A DNA stretch of 64,000 nucleotides from Flavobacteriaceae bacterium. GTDB lineage: Bacteria > Bacteroidota > Bacteroidia > Flavobacteriales > Flavobacteriaceae. Both the position numbers and the translations under genes were made by a program. This document shows positions 34,651-43,829 of this stretch, in pieces. Location: the NCBI GenBank assembly GCA_025800395.1, contig JAOXRU010000491.1:1-64000 (forward strand). The letters run 5' to 3'. Within the stretch, counting starts at the first letter, position 1; each line of letters starts with the position of its first letter. Below the pieces are notes generated by a model, which searched no databases, was not told the DNA's origin, and saw nothing but the letters and a program-made list of their open reading frames with translations.

Positions 34651-35469
34651 ATGAAAAAAATTGGATTAGTCTTTTTAGCAGTTTTTCTGTTGGCTGCATG
34701 TAAAACCAACCCATTTACAGGAAAGAACACTTTGAATATGTACAAGAGTAATCAGAGTTTATTTCCGTCTGCTTTTGCGCAGTACGATAAATTTTTAAAC
34801 GAAAATAAAGTAATCAAAGGAACCAAAGAATCAGAGACTATAAAGCGTGTAGGGCAACGAATAGCCTCAGCAGCGGAACGTTGGTTGGATGCCAACGGAT
34901 ATCCTGGTTATTTAAAAGATTATCGTTGGGAATACAATTTGGTAGACGATAAGGCGGTAAATGCATGGTGTATGCCTGGTGGAAAAATTGTATTCTATAC
35001 AGGTATATTACCAGTAACCCAAACCGAGACAGGAATTGCTGTGGTTATGGGACACGAAGTGGCGCATGCGCTTGCAGATCACGGAGCGCAAAGAATGACA
35101 GCTGGTACCTTGCAACAAGTTGGGGCAATAAGCGTAATGGTGGCCACGGGTAAAAAAACTGCCCAAGAACAACAATTATGGATGCAGGCTTATGGTGTGG
35201 CCAGTCAGGTAGGAGGGATGCTCCCTTTTAGTAGAAGTCACGAATCCGAAGCCGATGCAATTGGCTTACAACTAATGGCTATTGCTGGCTATGATCCGCA
35301 TGAAGCAGCAGAATTGTGGAAAAGAATGAAGGCGAAGTCCGGAGGAAAAGCACCACCAGAAATTTTGAGTACACACCCGTCGAATGACGCCCGCATAGCT
35401 AATTTGACTCGTTTGGCGCCAGCAGCAGTGGCAGAAGCCAAAAAGTTTGGGGTGACAAGTTTTAGATAA
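34651..35469 (+). CDS. M48-family lipoprotein metalloprotease
   Basis: This 272-residue protein has a lipoprotein signal (VFLLAAC) and the zinc site HEVAH (His135, Glu136, His139), with a third ligand expected at Glu198 in SHESEAD. C-terminal THPSNDARIANL is the usual M48 ending of the YcaL/LoiP/BepA type. These proteases act in outer-membrane protein quality control. It is monocistronic: the terminator at 35566-35590 separates it from the MFS gene. Confidence 0.93.
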   Translation: MKKIGLVFLAVFLLAACKTNPFTGKNTLNMYKSNQSLFPSAFAQYDKFLNENKVIKGTKESETIKRVGQRIASAAERWLDANGYPGYLKDYRWEYNLVDDKAVNAWCMPGGKIVFYTGILPVTQTETGIAVVMGHEVAHALADHGAQRMTAGTLQQVGAISVMVATGKKTAQEQQLWMQAYGVASQVGGMLPFSRSHESEADAIGLQLMAIAGYDPHEAAELWKRMKAKSGGKAPPEILSTHPSNDARIANLTRLAPAAVAEAKKFGVTSFR

Positions 35470-35565
35470 TAGTTTACAATATAGAAAACTTCGTATTTGA
35501 AGAGGAATATTATTAAAGTGTACTAATTTGGATACTAAGGTTAAAATATTAATTGTATATTGTAG

Positions 35566-35590
35566 CAGCACCAGAAATGGTGCTGTTTTT
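35566..35590 (+). terminator. Terminator after the M48 protease gene
   Basis: CAGCACCA, a GAAA tetraloop and TGGTGCTG form a perfect 8-bp stem (35566-35585), followed by TTTTT. Confidence 0.88.
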
Positions 35591-35602
35591 ATATGATTAC
35601 CT

Positions 35603-37003
35603 ATGAAAAGTTCACTACAAAAAGGAGATAAGAAACTCTTAAATGCCTGGGCGTTTTACGATTGGGCAAATTCCGTATATACCCTAACTATAGCATCTTC
35701 CATTTTTCCTATTTTTTATTCTGCACTTTTTTTACAAAGTTCTCAAGCGGTTAAGACTGTTTGGGCTTTTGGAATGGAATTCAAAAGTACTGCTTTGATC
35801 ACTTTTGTTACGGCTTTTACTTTTTTGGTCGTTGCTTTGTTGTCTCCAATTTTATCTGGCATAGCCGACTATATTGGTAATAAGATGAATTTCCTCAAGT
35901 TCTTTTGTTATGTCGGAAGTATAGGGTGTGTAGGATTGTATTGGTTTGATATTACGCCCGATAAAATTCATTTGAGTTTGTTGTTTTACTTTATGGGGCT
36001 ACTTGGGTATTGGGGTAGTTTGGTTTTTTACAACTCTTATTTGCCAGATATTGCATTTCCAGAACAACAAGATGGCATCAGTGCCAAGGGGTTTTCCTTG
36101 GGATATGCTGGAAGTGTTTTACTTTTAATTCTGAATTTATTTATGGTGATGTTTCCGCAATGGTTTGGATTTGAAATTGGTATTTCCGAAGAATTGATGA
36201 AAAATGGAAGCGAAGAAGCGGTTGAAAAAGCCTTGAAAGTGTCTAAGGATGCTGCTTCCTTTGAAGCCATGAAAATATCTTTTATTACTGTGGGAATCTG
36301 GTGGGCGTTATTTAGTCAATACACTTTTTATTATTTGCCGAAAGGCGCATCTATAGGCCATAAGATTACTAGAGATGTCGTTTTTAAAGGTATGAAAGAG
36401 TTGCGTATGGTTTGGAAACAGTTGCACGAGAATTTGCGATTGAAGCGATATTTGTATGCTTTTTTTGTATTTAGTATGGCTGTGCAAACTATTATGCTTA
36501 TCGCAGTATATTTTGGGGAAGAAGAAATTGCTTGGGGAGGAGCAAGTGAAAAAACAATGGGCCTTATAATTAGTATACTAATCATTCAATTGGTTGCAAT
36601 AGCTGGAGCGGTAATAACCTCTAAGGCTTCAAATAGATACGGCAATATAAAAACGCTAATAGTGGTTAATATGGTGTGGATGGCATTGTGTATCTACGCA
36701 TATTTTATGAAAACTCCTATGGATTTCTACATAGCTGCGGGGATTGTTGGATTGGTAATGGGAGGGATTCAAGCACTAGCACGTTCCACGTATTCCAAAT
36801 TTTTGCCAGATACTGAAGATACCACTTCCTATTTTAGTTTTTATGATGTGGCCGAAAAAATTGGTATCGTTATTGGCATGGTTATTTTTGCCTTTATCGA
36901 TCAGATTACTGGTACGATGCGAAACGGAATACTGTTTTTGTTTCTATTCTTTTTGATGGGAATCGTATTGTTGCTGAGGGTGCCAAAGCAATCCAAGGAC
37001 TAA
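35603..37003 (+). CDS. MFS transporter, UMF1/Atg22-like
   Basis: This 466-residue protein has twelve predicted membrane helices. It begins NAWAFYDWANSVYTLTIASS, the diagnostic start of the UMF1 (unknown MFS, Atg22-like) family. A long cytoplasmic loop lies between helices 6 and 7 (SEEAVEKALKVSKDA). Substrates of bacterial members are unknown; amino acids are a possibility by analogy with Atg22. The stop overlaps the convergent cmk stop by 4 bases. Confidence 0.88.
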   Translation: MKSSLQKGDKKLLNAWAFYDWANSVYTLTIASSIFPIFYSALFLQSSQAVKTVWAFGMEFKSTALITFVTAFTFLVVALLSPILSGIADYIGNKMNFLKFFCYVGSIGCVGLYWFDITPDKIHLSLLFYFMGLLGYWGSLVFYNSYLPDIAFPEQQDGISAKGFSLGYAGSVLLLILNLFMVMFPQWFGFEIGISEELMKNGSEEAVEKALKVSKDAASFEAMKISFITVGIWWALFSQYTFYYLPKGASIGHKITRDVVFKGMKELRMVWKQLHENLRLKRYLYAFFVFSMAVQTIMLIAVYFGEEEIAWGGASEKTMGLIISILIIQLVAIAGAVITSKASNRYGNIKTLIVVNMVWMALCIYAYFMKTPMDFYIAAGIVGLVMGGIQALARSTYSKFLPDTEDTTSYFSFYDVAEKIGIVIGMVIFAFIDQITGTMRNGILFLFLFFLMGIVLLLRVPKQSKD

Positions 37004-37695
37004 GCCTTTAGTTTTCGCTTTACTAGACTCAAAATACGTTCAAACTGTTCTTCCAACCCCATATCGCTATTGTCTATAGGTACGGCATCTTTGGCTTGTT
37101 TTAAGGGGGAGATACTTCTGGTGGAGTCTAGATGATCTCTTTTTTGCACATTTTCGAGCACAGCCTCATAACTCACCGATTCTCCTTTATCTAAAAGCTC
37201 TTTGTATCTTCTGGTTGCTCTAGCTTTGGCCGAGGCAGTAAGAAATAGTTTGAGTTCTGCATTGGGGAACACTACGGTGCCGATATCTCTACCATCCATT
37301 ACTACGCCTTTATCTTTTCCCATTTTTTGTTGTAATGCAACCAACTTTTTGCGCACTTCTCCTATGGCCGAAATAGGACTCACCATAGCCGAAACCTCCA
37401 TGCTTCTAATATGTTGTTCTACATTGTGACCGTTGAGATGTACTTCTCCAAAGCCTAAGTCTTTATTGAAAACAAATTGAATATCAATTTTTTCCAAATC
37501 TTGTATCAAGTCTTTTTCATCGATATGCGGATCTTTTATATATCCTTTTTGCAGTGCGAAATAGGTGATAGCCCTATACATAGCACCAGTATCTACATAG
37601 ATATATCCAAGTTTCCTTGCCAATTGTTTGGCTATTGTACTTTTCCCAGTTGAAGAAAGGCCATCGATAGCTATGGTAATTTTGTTTTGTTTCAA
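37000..37695 (-). CDS. cmk: Cytidylate kinase
   Basis: This 231-residue kinase makes CDP/dCDP from CMP/dCMP with ATP. The P-loop is GLSSTGKSTIAKQL, a form commonly seen in Bacteroidota in place of the usual GPAGSGKST. The CMP-binding VDTGAMYRA, the DGRDIGTVVFP segment and ARATRRYKEL are all present. No ATG is available; a TTG at 37695, two bases after the lon stop, begins MKQNKITIAIDG, which agrees with family N-termini. It is probably co-transcribed with lon. Confidence 0.95.
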   Translation of the reverse strand: MKQNKITIAIDGLSSTGKSTIAKQLARKLGYIYVDTGAMYRAITYFALQKGYIKDPHIDEKDLIQDLEKIDIQFVFNKDLGFGEVHLNGHNVEQHIRSMEVSAMVSPISAIGEVRKKLVALQQKMGKDKGVVMDGRDIGTVVFPNAELKLFLTASAKARATRRYKELLDKGESVSYEAVLENVQKRDHLDSTRSISPLKQAKDAVPIDNSDMGLEEQFERILSLVKRKLKA

Positions 37696-37697
37696 GC

Positions 37698-40148
37698 TTA
37701 TAGTTTTTTAGCGTTTTTGACTTTCTGTTTGGTAACTGCCAATTCGATCACATCTGTCATTTCCGATACATAGTGAAATTTTAACCCCTTCAGATAGTCT
37801 GCTTTGATTTCTTCGACATCCTTGCGGTTTTCTTCGCACAAAATGATTTCTTTTATTTTGGCGCGTTTGGCCGCTAATATTTTTTCTTTGATACCGCCAA
37901 CTGGGAGTACTTTTCCTCTGAGGGTGATTTCTCCTGTCATGGCAATGCTTTTCTTCACTTTTCTTTGGGTAAACAGACTTACCAATGAGGTAAGCATAGT
38001 GATGCCAGCACTAGGTCCGTCTTTTGGTGTAGCGCCTTCTGGAACATGAATGTGGACATTATACTTATCAAAAATATCTGTTTCCAGTCCTATTTTTTCT
38101 GCATTTGCTTTGATGTATTCCATTGCAATGGTTGCCGATTCTTTCATTACTTTACCTAGGTTACCTGTGATATTGAGGTTTCCCTTTCCTGTGGAAAGTA
38201 TGGACTCTATAAATAAGATATCGCCACCAACACTGGTCCAAGCCAAGCCAGTGACTACGCCAGCAACATCATTGTTTTCGTACTTATCACGTTCTAATCG
38301 GGCTGGTCCCAAAATATCTTCTATTTCTTCTAAGTTAGGGGAAAGCGAATAAGCCTCATCCATCGCAATTGATTTTGCAGCATTCCTAATGAGTTTAGCT
38401 ATTTGCTTTTCTAGGCCTCTTACGCCAGATTCTCTAGTGTACCCTTCAATTACTTTTTCTAGTTGTGGTTTACCCAATTGGAGTTGTTCGCTTTTCATGC
38501 CATGTTCTTCCAATTGCTTTGGCATTAAATGTTTGCGTCCAATCTCTACTTTTTCTTCTACAGTATAACCCGATACATTGATAATTTCCATACGATCTCT
38601 CAAGGCTGGTTGTATGGTAGACAAGCTATTGGCTGTGGCTATGAACATCACTTTAGAAAGGTCGTAACCAAACTCTAGGAAATTGTCATAAAACTCATTG
38701 TTTTGCTCCGGATCCAATACCTCTAGCATGGCTGAAGAAGGATCTCCCTGATGGCTGCTAGAAAGTTTGTCGATTTCATCCAAGATAAATACAGGATTGG
38801 AAGTTCCAGCTTTTTTGATGCTTTGAATGATTCGACCTGGCATGGCGCCTATATAGGTCTTTCTATGTCCTCGAATTTCTGCTTCATCTCTCAATCCTCC
38901 TAGTGATATACGCACATACTCTCTACCAAGAGCTTCGGCTACAGAACGTCCCAAAGATGTTTTACCTACACCAGGAGGTCCATACAAACAAAGTATAGGA
39001 GATTTCATATCGTTTCGCAATTTGAGAACTGCCAAATATTCTATAATTCGTTTTTTGACATCTTCCAAGCCATAATGGTCACGATCTAGAATTATTTCCG
39101 CTTTTTTTAGGTCAAATTTATCCTTTGAATAGCTGTTCCAAGGAAGATCTAGATATAATTCCAGAAAATTGCGTTGGATAGAATATTCCGCTACCTGCGG
39201 ATTCATGCGTTGGAATTTGGATAATTCTTTTTCAAAATGTTCTTTTACTTTAGAATCCCATTTCTTCTTTTTAGCGCGTTTGCGCATTTCTTCTACTTCT
39301 TGCTCCCCAGTAACCCCGCCTAATTCTTCTTGGATAGTTTTCATTTGTTGGTGTAGGAAGTACTCTCTTTGTTGCTGATCTAGATCGTGCCGAACTTTGG
39401 ATTGAATATCATTTTTGAGTTCGAGCTTCTGAAACTCTACATTCATGAGTTTTAGTGTAGCTAGGGCGCGTTCTTTTAGGTTGCCTATGCGCAATAGCTT
39501 CTGTTTTTCTTTTACAGAAATATTCATGTTAGAAGAAACAAAATTGATAAGGAAGCTATTGCTTTGGATGTTTTCTATGGCAAAAGAAGCCTCACTTGGT
39601 ATATTTGGATTTTCTCTTATGATTTGTAAAGCCAATTCTTTAATAGAGTCGATAATAGCCAAAAACTCTTTATCGTCTTGTTGGTGATTGATTTCTTCTA
39701 CCCCGCGAATGGTTGCGGTCATATAAGGTTCTTCAGTAAGCATTTCTGCTATTTCGAAGCGTTTTTTTCCTTGAATAATAACGGTCGTGTTGCCATCTGG
39801 CATTTGCAATACCCGCAATACTCTAGCTACGGTACCCAAGCTATGGATATCTGCCATACTAGGATCTTCTACCATTTCATCTTTTTGAGAAACTACTCCG
39901 ATAACCTTGGCACCACTATTGGCATCTTTTATAAGTTTTATCGATTTGTCTCTGCCGGCAGTGATTGGGATGACAACTCCCGGAAACAATACCGTATTTC
40001 GCAGCGGTAGTATAGGGAGGGTGTCGGGTAGCGGTTCACGATTGATTTCTTCCTCATCTTCTGGTGTCATCAATGGGATTAATTCAGAATCCTCATCAAA
40101 TTGATGAAGTGACAAACTGTCAATACTAAGTAATTTTGATTTTGCCAT
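37698..40148 (-). CDS. lon: ATP-dependent protease Lon
   Basis: This 816-residue ATP-dependent serine protease has an N-terminal LON substrate-binding domain (LPILPLRNTVLFPGVVIPI at the start), a central coiled-coil region, and an AAA+ domain with Walker A GPPGVGKTS and Walker B VFILDEIDK. The C-terminal protease domain carries the catalytic Ser in PKDGPSAGITM and a lysine in VLPVGGIKEKILAAKRA. The ATG at 40148 (MAKSKLL) is chosen over an upstream in-frame start. It heads a lon-cmk operon, divergent from a sigma factor gene. Confidence 0.97.
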   Translation of the reverse strand: MAKSKLLSIDSLSLHQFDEDSELIPLMTPEDEEEINREPLPDTLPILPLRNTVLFPGVVIPITAGRDKSIKLIKDANSGAKVIGVVSQKDEMVEDPSMADIHSLGTVARVLRVLQMPDGNTTVIIQGKKRFEIAEMLTEEPYMTATIRGVEEINHQQDDKEFLAIIDSIKELALQIIRENPNIPSEASFAIENIQSNSFLINFVSSNMNISVKEKQKLLRIGNLKERALATLKLMNVEFQKLELKNDIQSKVRHDLDQQQREYFLHQQMKTIQEELGGVTGEQEVEEMRKRAKKKKWDSKVKEHFEKELSKFQRMNPQVAEYSIQRNFLELYLDLPWNSYSKDKFDLKKAEIILDRDHYGLEDVKKRIIEYLAVLKLRNDMKSPILCLYGPPGVGKTSLGRSVAEALGREYVRISLGGLRDEAEIRGHRKTYIGAMPGRIIQSIKKAGTSNPVFILDEIDKLSSSHQGDPSSAMLEVLDPEQNNEFYDNFLEFGYDLSKVMFIATANSLSTIQPALRDRMEIINVSGYTVEEKVEIGRKHLMPKQLEEHGMKSEQLQLGKPQLEKVIEGYTRESGVRGLEKQIAKLIRNAAKSIAMDEAYSLSPNLEEIEDILGPARLERDKYENNDVAGVVTGLAWTSVGGDILFIESILSTGKGNLNITGNLGKVMKESATIAMEYIKANAEKIGLETDIFDKYNVHIHVPEGATPKDGPSAGITMLTSLVSLFTQRKVKKSIAMTGEITLRGKVLPVGGIKEKILAAKRAKIKEIILCEENRKDVEEIKADYLKGLKFHYVSEMTDVIELAVTKQKVKNAKKL

Positions 40149-40375
40149 ACATATTTTTAGCGCCAAACTGTCATTTTTGCTTGGCTTTATTTTTGTTCCT
40201 TAATGTTTATTTCAAAAGCGACATGTTTAAAACAGCTGTAATGCCGTGGTTTAAACTTGCGCTTACCGCTATTTATGGTCAATAGTTATGCCATTTCGGA
40301 AAAAATATATTTTTTTTTGCAACAAACTGTAACAAATCAAAAGTCAAACTATCTTTATAATAAATTTAATCACTT

Positions 40376-40927
40376 TTGAGCCTAAAAAACGAACATATTG
40401 ACATTTTGGTGGCACTTTGTAAGGAACGAGATTCCCGCGCACAAATGGCTTTATATGATAGGTATTATCATGCGATGTTTAACACTGCTTATCGCATAGT
40501 GCACGATGCAGATGAGGCAGAAGATATCATGCAAGAATCATTTTTGAGCGCATTTACAAAAATAGATAGCTTTAGGGCTGAGGTAACTTTTGGAGCCTGG
40601 TTGAAGAAAATAGTGGTAAACAAAAGCATTTATCACTACAATAAAAAGGCAAAGGATAGAACAGTGTCAATAGAAAACATGATGTACAGGGTTGAAGACA
40701 ATGAAGGATTTGTTTTAGAGGACACAGTGACGCAAACCAAGGCTCAAAAAGTGTTAGCAACGCTGAACCAACTCAAAGACAATTACAGAGTTTCTTTGAC
40801 CTTACATCTAATAGAAGGATACGATTATGAGGAGATCAGTCAAATCATGAATATTTCATACGGAAACTGTAGAACTTTAATATCGAGAGCAAAAGAAAAT
40901 TTACGAAATAAAATGATGGCAGTCTAA
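40376..40927 (+). CDS. ECF-type RNA polymerase sigma factor
   Basis: This 183-residue protein has region 2 (MALYDRYYHAMFNTAYRIV, ADEAEDIMQESFLSAFTKI) and region 4 (HLIEGYDYEEISQIMNISYG). No ATG precedes region 2, so a TTG at 40376 is taken as start; it would give MSLKNEHIDILVALC. It heads an operon with an anti-sigma-like protein and two adhesin-like proteins, and is divergent from lon. Confidence 0.92.
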   Translation: MSLKNEHIDILVALCKERDSRAQMALYDRYYHAMFNTAYRIVHDADEAEDIMQESFLSAFTKIDSFRAEVTFGAWLKKIVVNKSIYHYNKKAKDRTVSIENMMYRVEDNEGFVLEDTVTQTKAQKVLATLNQLKDNYRVSLTLHLIEGYDYEEISQIMNISYGNCRTLISRAKENLRNKMMAV

Positions 40928-40944
40928 CCCCAAAAAGTAATAGG

Positions 40945-41505
40945 ATGGAAGAAGATAAAGACATTAAAAGCTGGTTTGAAATAGAGGATGGGAGTTTTGA
41001 TTATCAGGAGCCCAAGTCTGGTCACAGAACCAGGTTTTTAGAAAAGCTACAACTAGAGGAGCAAGGAGGAAGGGAGAAGATACATCCTCCAAACAAATCT
41101 GGCTGGAAACGTTGGTCTGTAGCAGCTTCTGTATCAATATTGCTAGGGATAGGAGCTTATTTTTTCAACAATCAAAAAGCGAGCGCCTCTTGGGAAGATC
41201 CGCAATTGACACAATCAGAACAATATTTTAGTGGTGTTATTGCTACCCAATTGGAACAATTAAAAAAAGAACGAACACCACAAACCCAAAAAATTATTGA
41301 AGACACTTTTACACAGTTACAAGTTTTAGAAACAGATTACAACAAGCTTACCATTCAGTTGCAAGAAGGCGCAGAAGCCAAATTAATCATCGCTGCGATG
41401 ATACAAAATTTTCAAACCAGATTGCAGCTATTAGAAGATGTTATGAAACAAATAAATGATGTGAAAGCCCAAAAACAAGAAAATTATGAAGACAATATTA
41501 TTTAA
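40945..41505 (+). CDS. Probable anti-sigma factor, single-pass membrane protein
   Basis: This 186-residue protein has an acidic cytoplasmic N-terminus, one membrane helix (about 56-74, KRWSVAASVSILLGIGAYFF) and a periplasmic helical domain (LTQSEQYFSGVIATQLEQL, LEDVMKQIND) that looks coiled-coil. It is encoded 17 bases after the ECF sigma gene, the expected place of an anti-sigma factor. No ZAS zinc motif is present. It overlaps the next gene by 20 bases. Confidence 0.75.
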   Translation: MEEDKDIKSWFEIEDGSFDYQEPKSGHRTRFLEKLQLEEQGGREKIHPPNKSGWKRWSVAASVSILLGIGAYFFNNQKASASWEDPQLTQSEQYFSGVIATQLEQLKKERTPQTQKIIEDTFTQLQVLETDYNKLTIQLQEGAEAKLIIAAMIQNFQTRLQLLEDVMKQINDVKAQKQENYEDNII

Positions 41506-42562
41506 ATCAAAAATAGCCTTCGTATTGCTTTTAAGCCCTCTTATGCTTTTAGCATCTCCTATCAAGGGGAAATACAAAAGAGAGAAAACATTGAATAAAA
41601 GTTTTGAAGTAAGCGATTATGCTACCCTTATGGTGCGCAACGATTATGGCAATTTGAATATCACAACTTGGGATAAAAATACCATAGACATCAAAGTACA
41701 AATAGAGGTATCGGGTAATGATGAGGATTATGTAGAAGAAAGATTGAGAACCATAGATGTAGATTTTGAAGGCTCAGCTAGTTTTGTTTCAGCGATAACA
41801 CGTTTTCAAAAGCGCAATAGATCTTGGTGGAATTGGGGGCGAAAGAATATTTCGTACAAAATCAATTACACTATACAGATGCCAGTTACCAACAATGTAG
41901 ACCTTAACAATGATTATGGAGGTATTTATTTGGATAAATTGAAGGGTGCATCAAAAATAAGCTGCGATTACGGAAAAATAGATATAGGGGAGTTACACAA
42001 CAAAGAAAATTACCTCACTTTTGATTATACCAATAAATCCACTATAGGGTATATGAAAGCAGGGAAAATCAATGCGGATTATTCTGCATTTACCATAGAA
42101 AAAGCGGGGAGTTTGCGACTAAATGCCGATTATACTAGTACGAAAATACATGAAATAGACGATTTGAATCTCAATAGTGATTATGGAAGCATTAAAGTAG
42201 AAAAGGCCCACCATGTAAGTGCCCGTGGTAGTTATATTACCCGTAGGTTTGGTACGGTTACAGGTAGTTTGAGTTTGTCAGGAGATTATGGGTCTTTGAA
42301 AATAACCAATTTGCAAGCCAATAACACCGAAATACGTTCCGATTATATGAGTATAAGAATTGGCTATGACAGCGGCTACAGTTTTGACTTCGATATTCGT
42401 CTAGAATATGCTAGTTTGAAAAGTGATGGCGGGTGTAATTTCGATATTAAAAGAGTAAAGTCCTCGGATCGTTATTATGCTGGGAACTGTGGAACTGCGA
42501 GCAGTGGAAATCGACTAAAAATTACTTCAGAATACGGTAGTGTTCATCTAAATCAAAATTAA
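41486..42562 (+). CDS. Exported beta-solenoid protein (DUF4097-like)
   Basis: This 358-residue protein has a signal-like N-terminus (IAFVLLLSPLMLLASPIKG). The N-terminal strand pair LMVRNDYGNLNITTWDKN is typical of DUF4097 adhesin-like proteins, and many parallel-strand repeats built on (D/S)YG(S/N/K) follow: NNDYGGIYLDKLKG, SCDYGKIDIGEL, NSDYGSIKVEKA, SGDYGSLKITNL, SEYGSVHLNQ. It belongs to the sigma operon and is followed by a head-GIN protein. Surface or periplasmic location is inferred. Confidence 0.78.
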   Translation: MKTILFKSKIAFVLLLSPLMLLASPIKGKYKREKTLNKSFEVSDYATLMVRNDYGNLNITTWDKNTIDIKVQIEVSGNDEDYVEERLRTIDVDFEGSASFVSAITRFQKRNRSWWNWGRKNISYKINYTIQMPVTNNVDLNNDYGGIYLDKLKGASKISCDYGKIDIGELHNKENYLTFDYTNKSTIGYMKAGKINADYSAFTIEKAGSLRLNADYTSTKIHEIDDLNLNSDYGSIKVEKAHHVSARGSYITRRFGTVTGSLSLSGDYGSLKITNLQANNTEIRSDYMSIRIGYDSGYSFDFDIRLEYASLKSDGGCNFDIKRVKSSDRYYAGNCGTASSGNRLKITSEYGSVHLNQN

Positions 42563-42568
42563 AAACGA

Positions 42569-43303
42569 ATGATTATGAAATTTAGGATTACAATTATTTT
42601 ATTGTTAGCAACAGTGCTAAGCGTACAAGCCCAATGGTGGGGAAATAAACGTATAAAAGGCAATGGAGATGTAGTTGTCGAAAGCCGTACTACAGGGGAG
42701 TACGATCGGGTAATGAGTGCAGGTTCTTTTGATATATTTTTGGTAAAAGGTACCGAAGGAAAGCTTAGTATTAAGGGGGAAGAAAACCTGATGGAGTATA
42801 TAATTACCGAAGTAGAGAACGGTAAGCTTGTGATCAAAGTAGAAAGAGGGATCCATCTCAGGCCTTCGTATGGAAAAAAAATACAAATCACGGTTCCTTT
42901 TGAACAGATAGAGGGTATGGCTCTCATCGGAGCAGGAGATGTAGTGGCTAAAGATCGAATAATATCAGCCAATTTCAAAGCTACCGTTACAGGTTCGGGT
43001 AATATGAAATTGTTGCTCGATAGCGAAAATGCCAAAGCTTCCGTAACGGGCTCTGGAGACATTCATCTCGATGGAAGAGGGGAATACTTACGAGCAGTTA
43101 TATCTGGCTCAGGAGATATACATGCCTATAATTTTAAGGCAGAGGAGTTGCAGGCTACAATTTCGGGCTCTGGAGACATAGAAGCATTTGCTTCGAAATC
43201 CTTAAAGGCTAGAATTTCAGGTTCGGGGGATATTGATGTGAAAGGAAAGCCCAAAAAAGAAGATTCTAAAGTAAGCGGATCTGGAGAAATTACCACTTAC
43301 TAA
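42569..43303 (+). CDS. Head-GIN (DUF2807) protein
   Basis: This 244-residue protein has a Sec signal (RITIILLLATVLSVQAQ) and a DUF2807 domain. The second half is a solenoid of GSGD/GSGN units: TVTGSGNMKLLLDS, SVTGSGDIHLDG, VISGSGDIHAYN, TISGSGDIEAF, RISGSGDIDVKG, KVSGSGEITTY. It relates to the lipoprotein at 2621-3343 but is not lipid-anchored and sits in a sigma-controlled operon. Two close starts exist (42569, 42575). Confidence 0.85.
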   Translation: MIMKFRITIILLLATVLSVQAQWWGNKRIKGNGDVVVESRTTGEYDRVMSAGSFDIFLVKGTEGKLSIKGEENLMEYIITEVENGKLVIKVERGIHLRPSYGKKIQITVPFEQIEGMALIGAGDVVAKDRIISANFKATVTGSGNMKLLLDSENAKASVTGSGDIHLDGRGEYLRAVISGSGDIHAYNFKAEELQATISGSGDIEAFASKSLKARISGSGDIDVKGKPKKEDSKVSGSGEITTY

Positions 43304-43350
43304 AAGTTTTAAGAAATAATAATAACTTTTATTTCAAATGGTATAAATAG

Positions 43351-43379
43351 ACCGCCTAGAATTTTATAGGCGGTTTTTG
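43351..43379 (+). terminator. Terminator of the sigma-adhesin operon
   Basis: ACCGCCTA (43351-43358) and TAGGCGGT (43367-43374) form a perfect 8-bp stem with an 8-base loop; a T run follows. Confidence 0.85.
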
Positions 43380-43390
43380 TTAAGAATGTA

Positions 43391-43427
43391 TCAAATAAAG
43401 CTGTCTAAAAAGACAGCTTTTATTTGA
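43391..43427 (-). terminator. Terminator of the BON/LysM gene
   Basis: TCAAATAAAGCTGTCT and AGACAGCTTTTATTTGA pair with a single bulge around an AAAA loop. It lies just downstream of the BON/LysM gene on the minus strand and could also act on the plus strand. Confidence 0.75.
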
Positions 43428-43448
43428 TTTAAGTGTTGTAGGGGATAA

Positions 43449-43829
43449 TTACACGTTTGGAATTACCAACTCCTGATCTGGATGAATGACATCCGGATTT
43501 TTTAGGATATTGGTATTGGCCTCAAAAATAGCTTTGTACTTCATCGGGTCTCCATAATAATGTTTGGCGATTTTGCTCAAAGACTCACCACTTTTTACAG
43601 TATGACGGTGATAAATACTATCGTCTGCTACAGTAATATTGGCCATGATGTCTGCAGGTTTTTCTCCTCCAATTTCTTTGATTTTATCCCAAATTACATT
43701 TTTTTCATATTGGGTGGCAGCCGTTCCTTTGATTTTTAAAACGCCCGCTTCTTCGCGTACGTCTCCATTTTGAATATTTAGTGCTTCTCCCAATTCTAAT
43801 ACTGCTTGATACTTTGCTGTTGTACTCAT
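43449..43829 (-). CDS. BON and LysM domain protein (Kbp-like)
   Basis: This 126-residue cytoplasmic protein has a BON domain (about 1-70, GVLKIKGTAATQYEKNVIW) and a C-terminal LysM domain (about 75-125, HTVKSGESLSKIAKHYYGD and PDVIHPDQELVIPNV). This two-domain order without a signal peptide is that of E. coli Kbp (YgaU), which binds potassium. Its gene is transcribed alone and ends at a strong hairpin. Confidence 0.88.
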   Translation of the reverse strand: MSTTAKYQAVLELGEALNIQNGDVREEAGVLKIKGTAATQYEKNVIWDKIKEIGGEKPADIMANITVADDSIYHRHTVKSGESLSKIAKHYYGDPMKYKAIFEANTNILKNPDVIHPDQELVIPNV

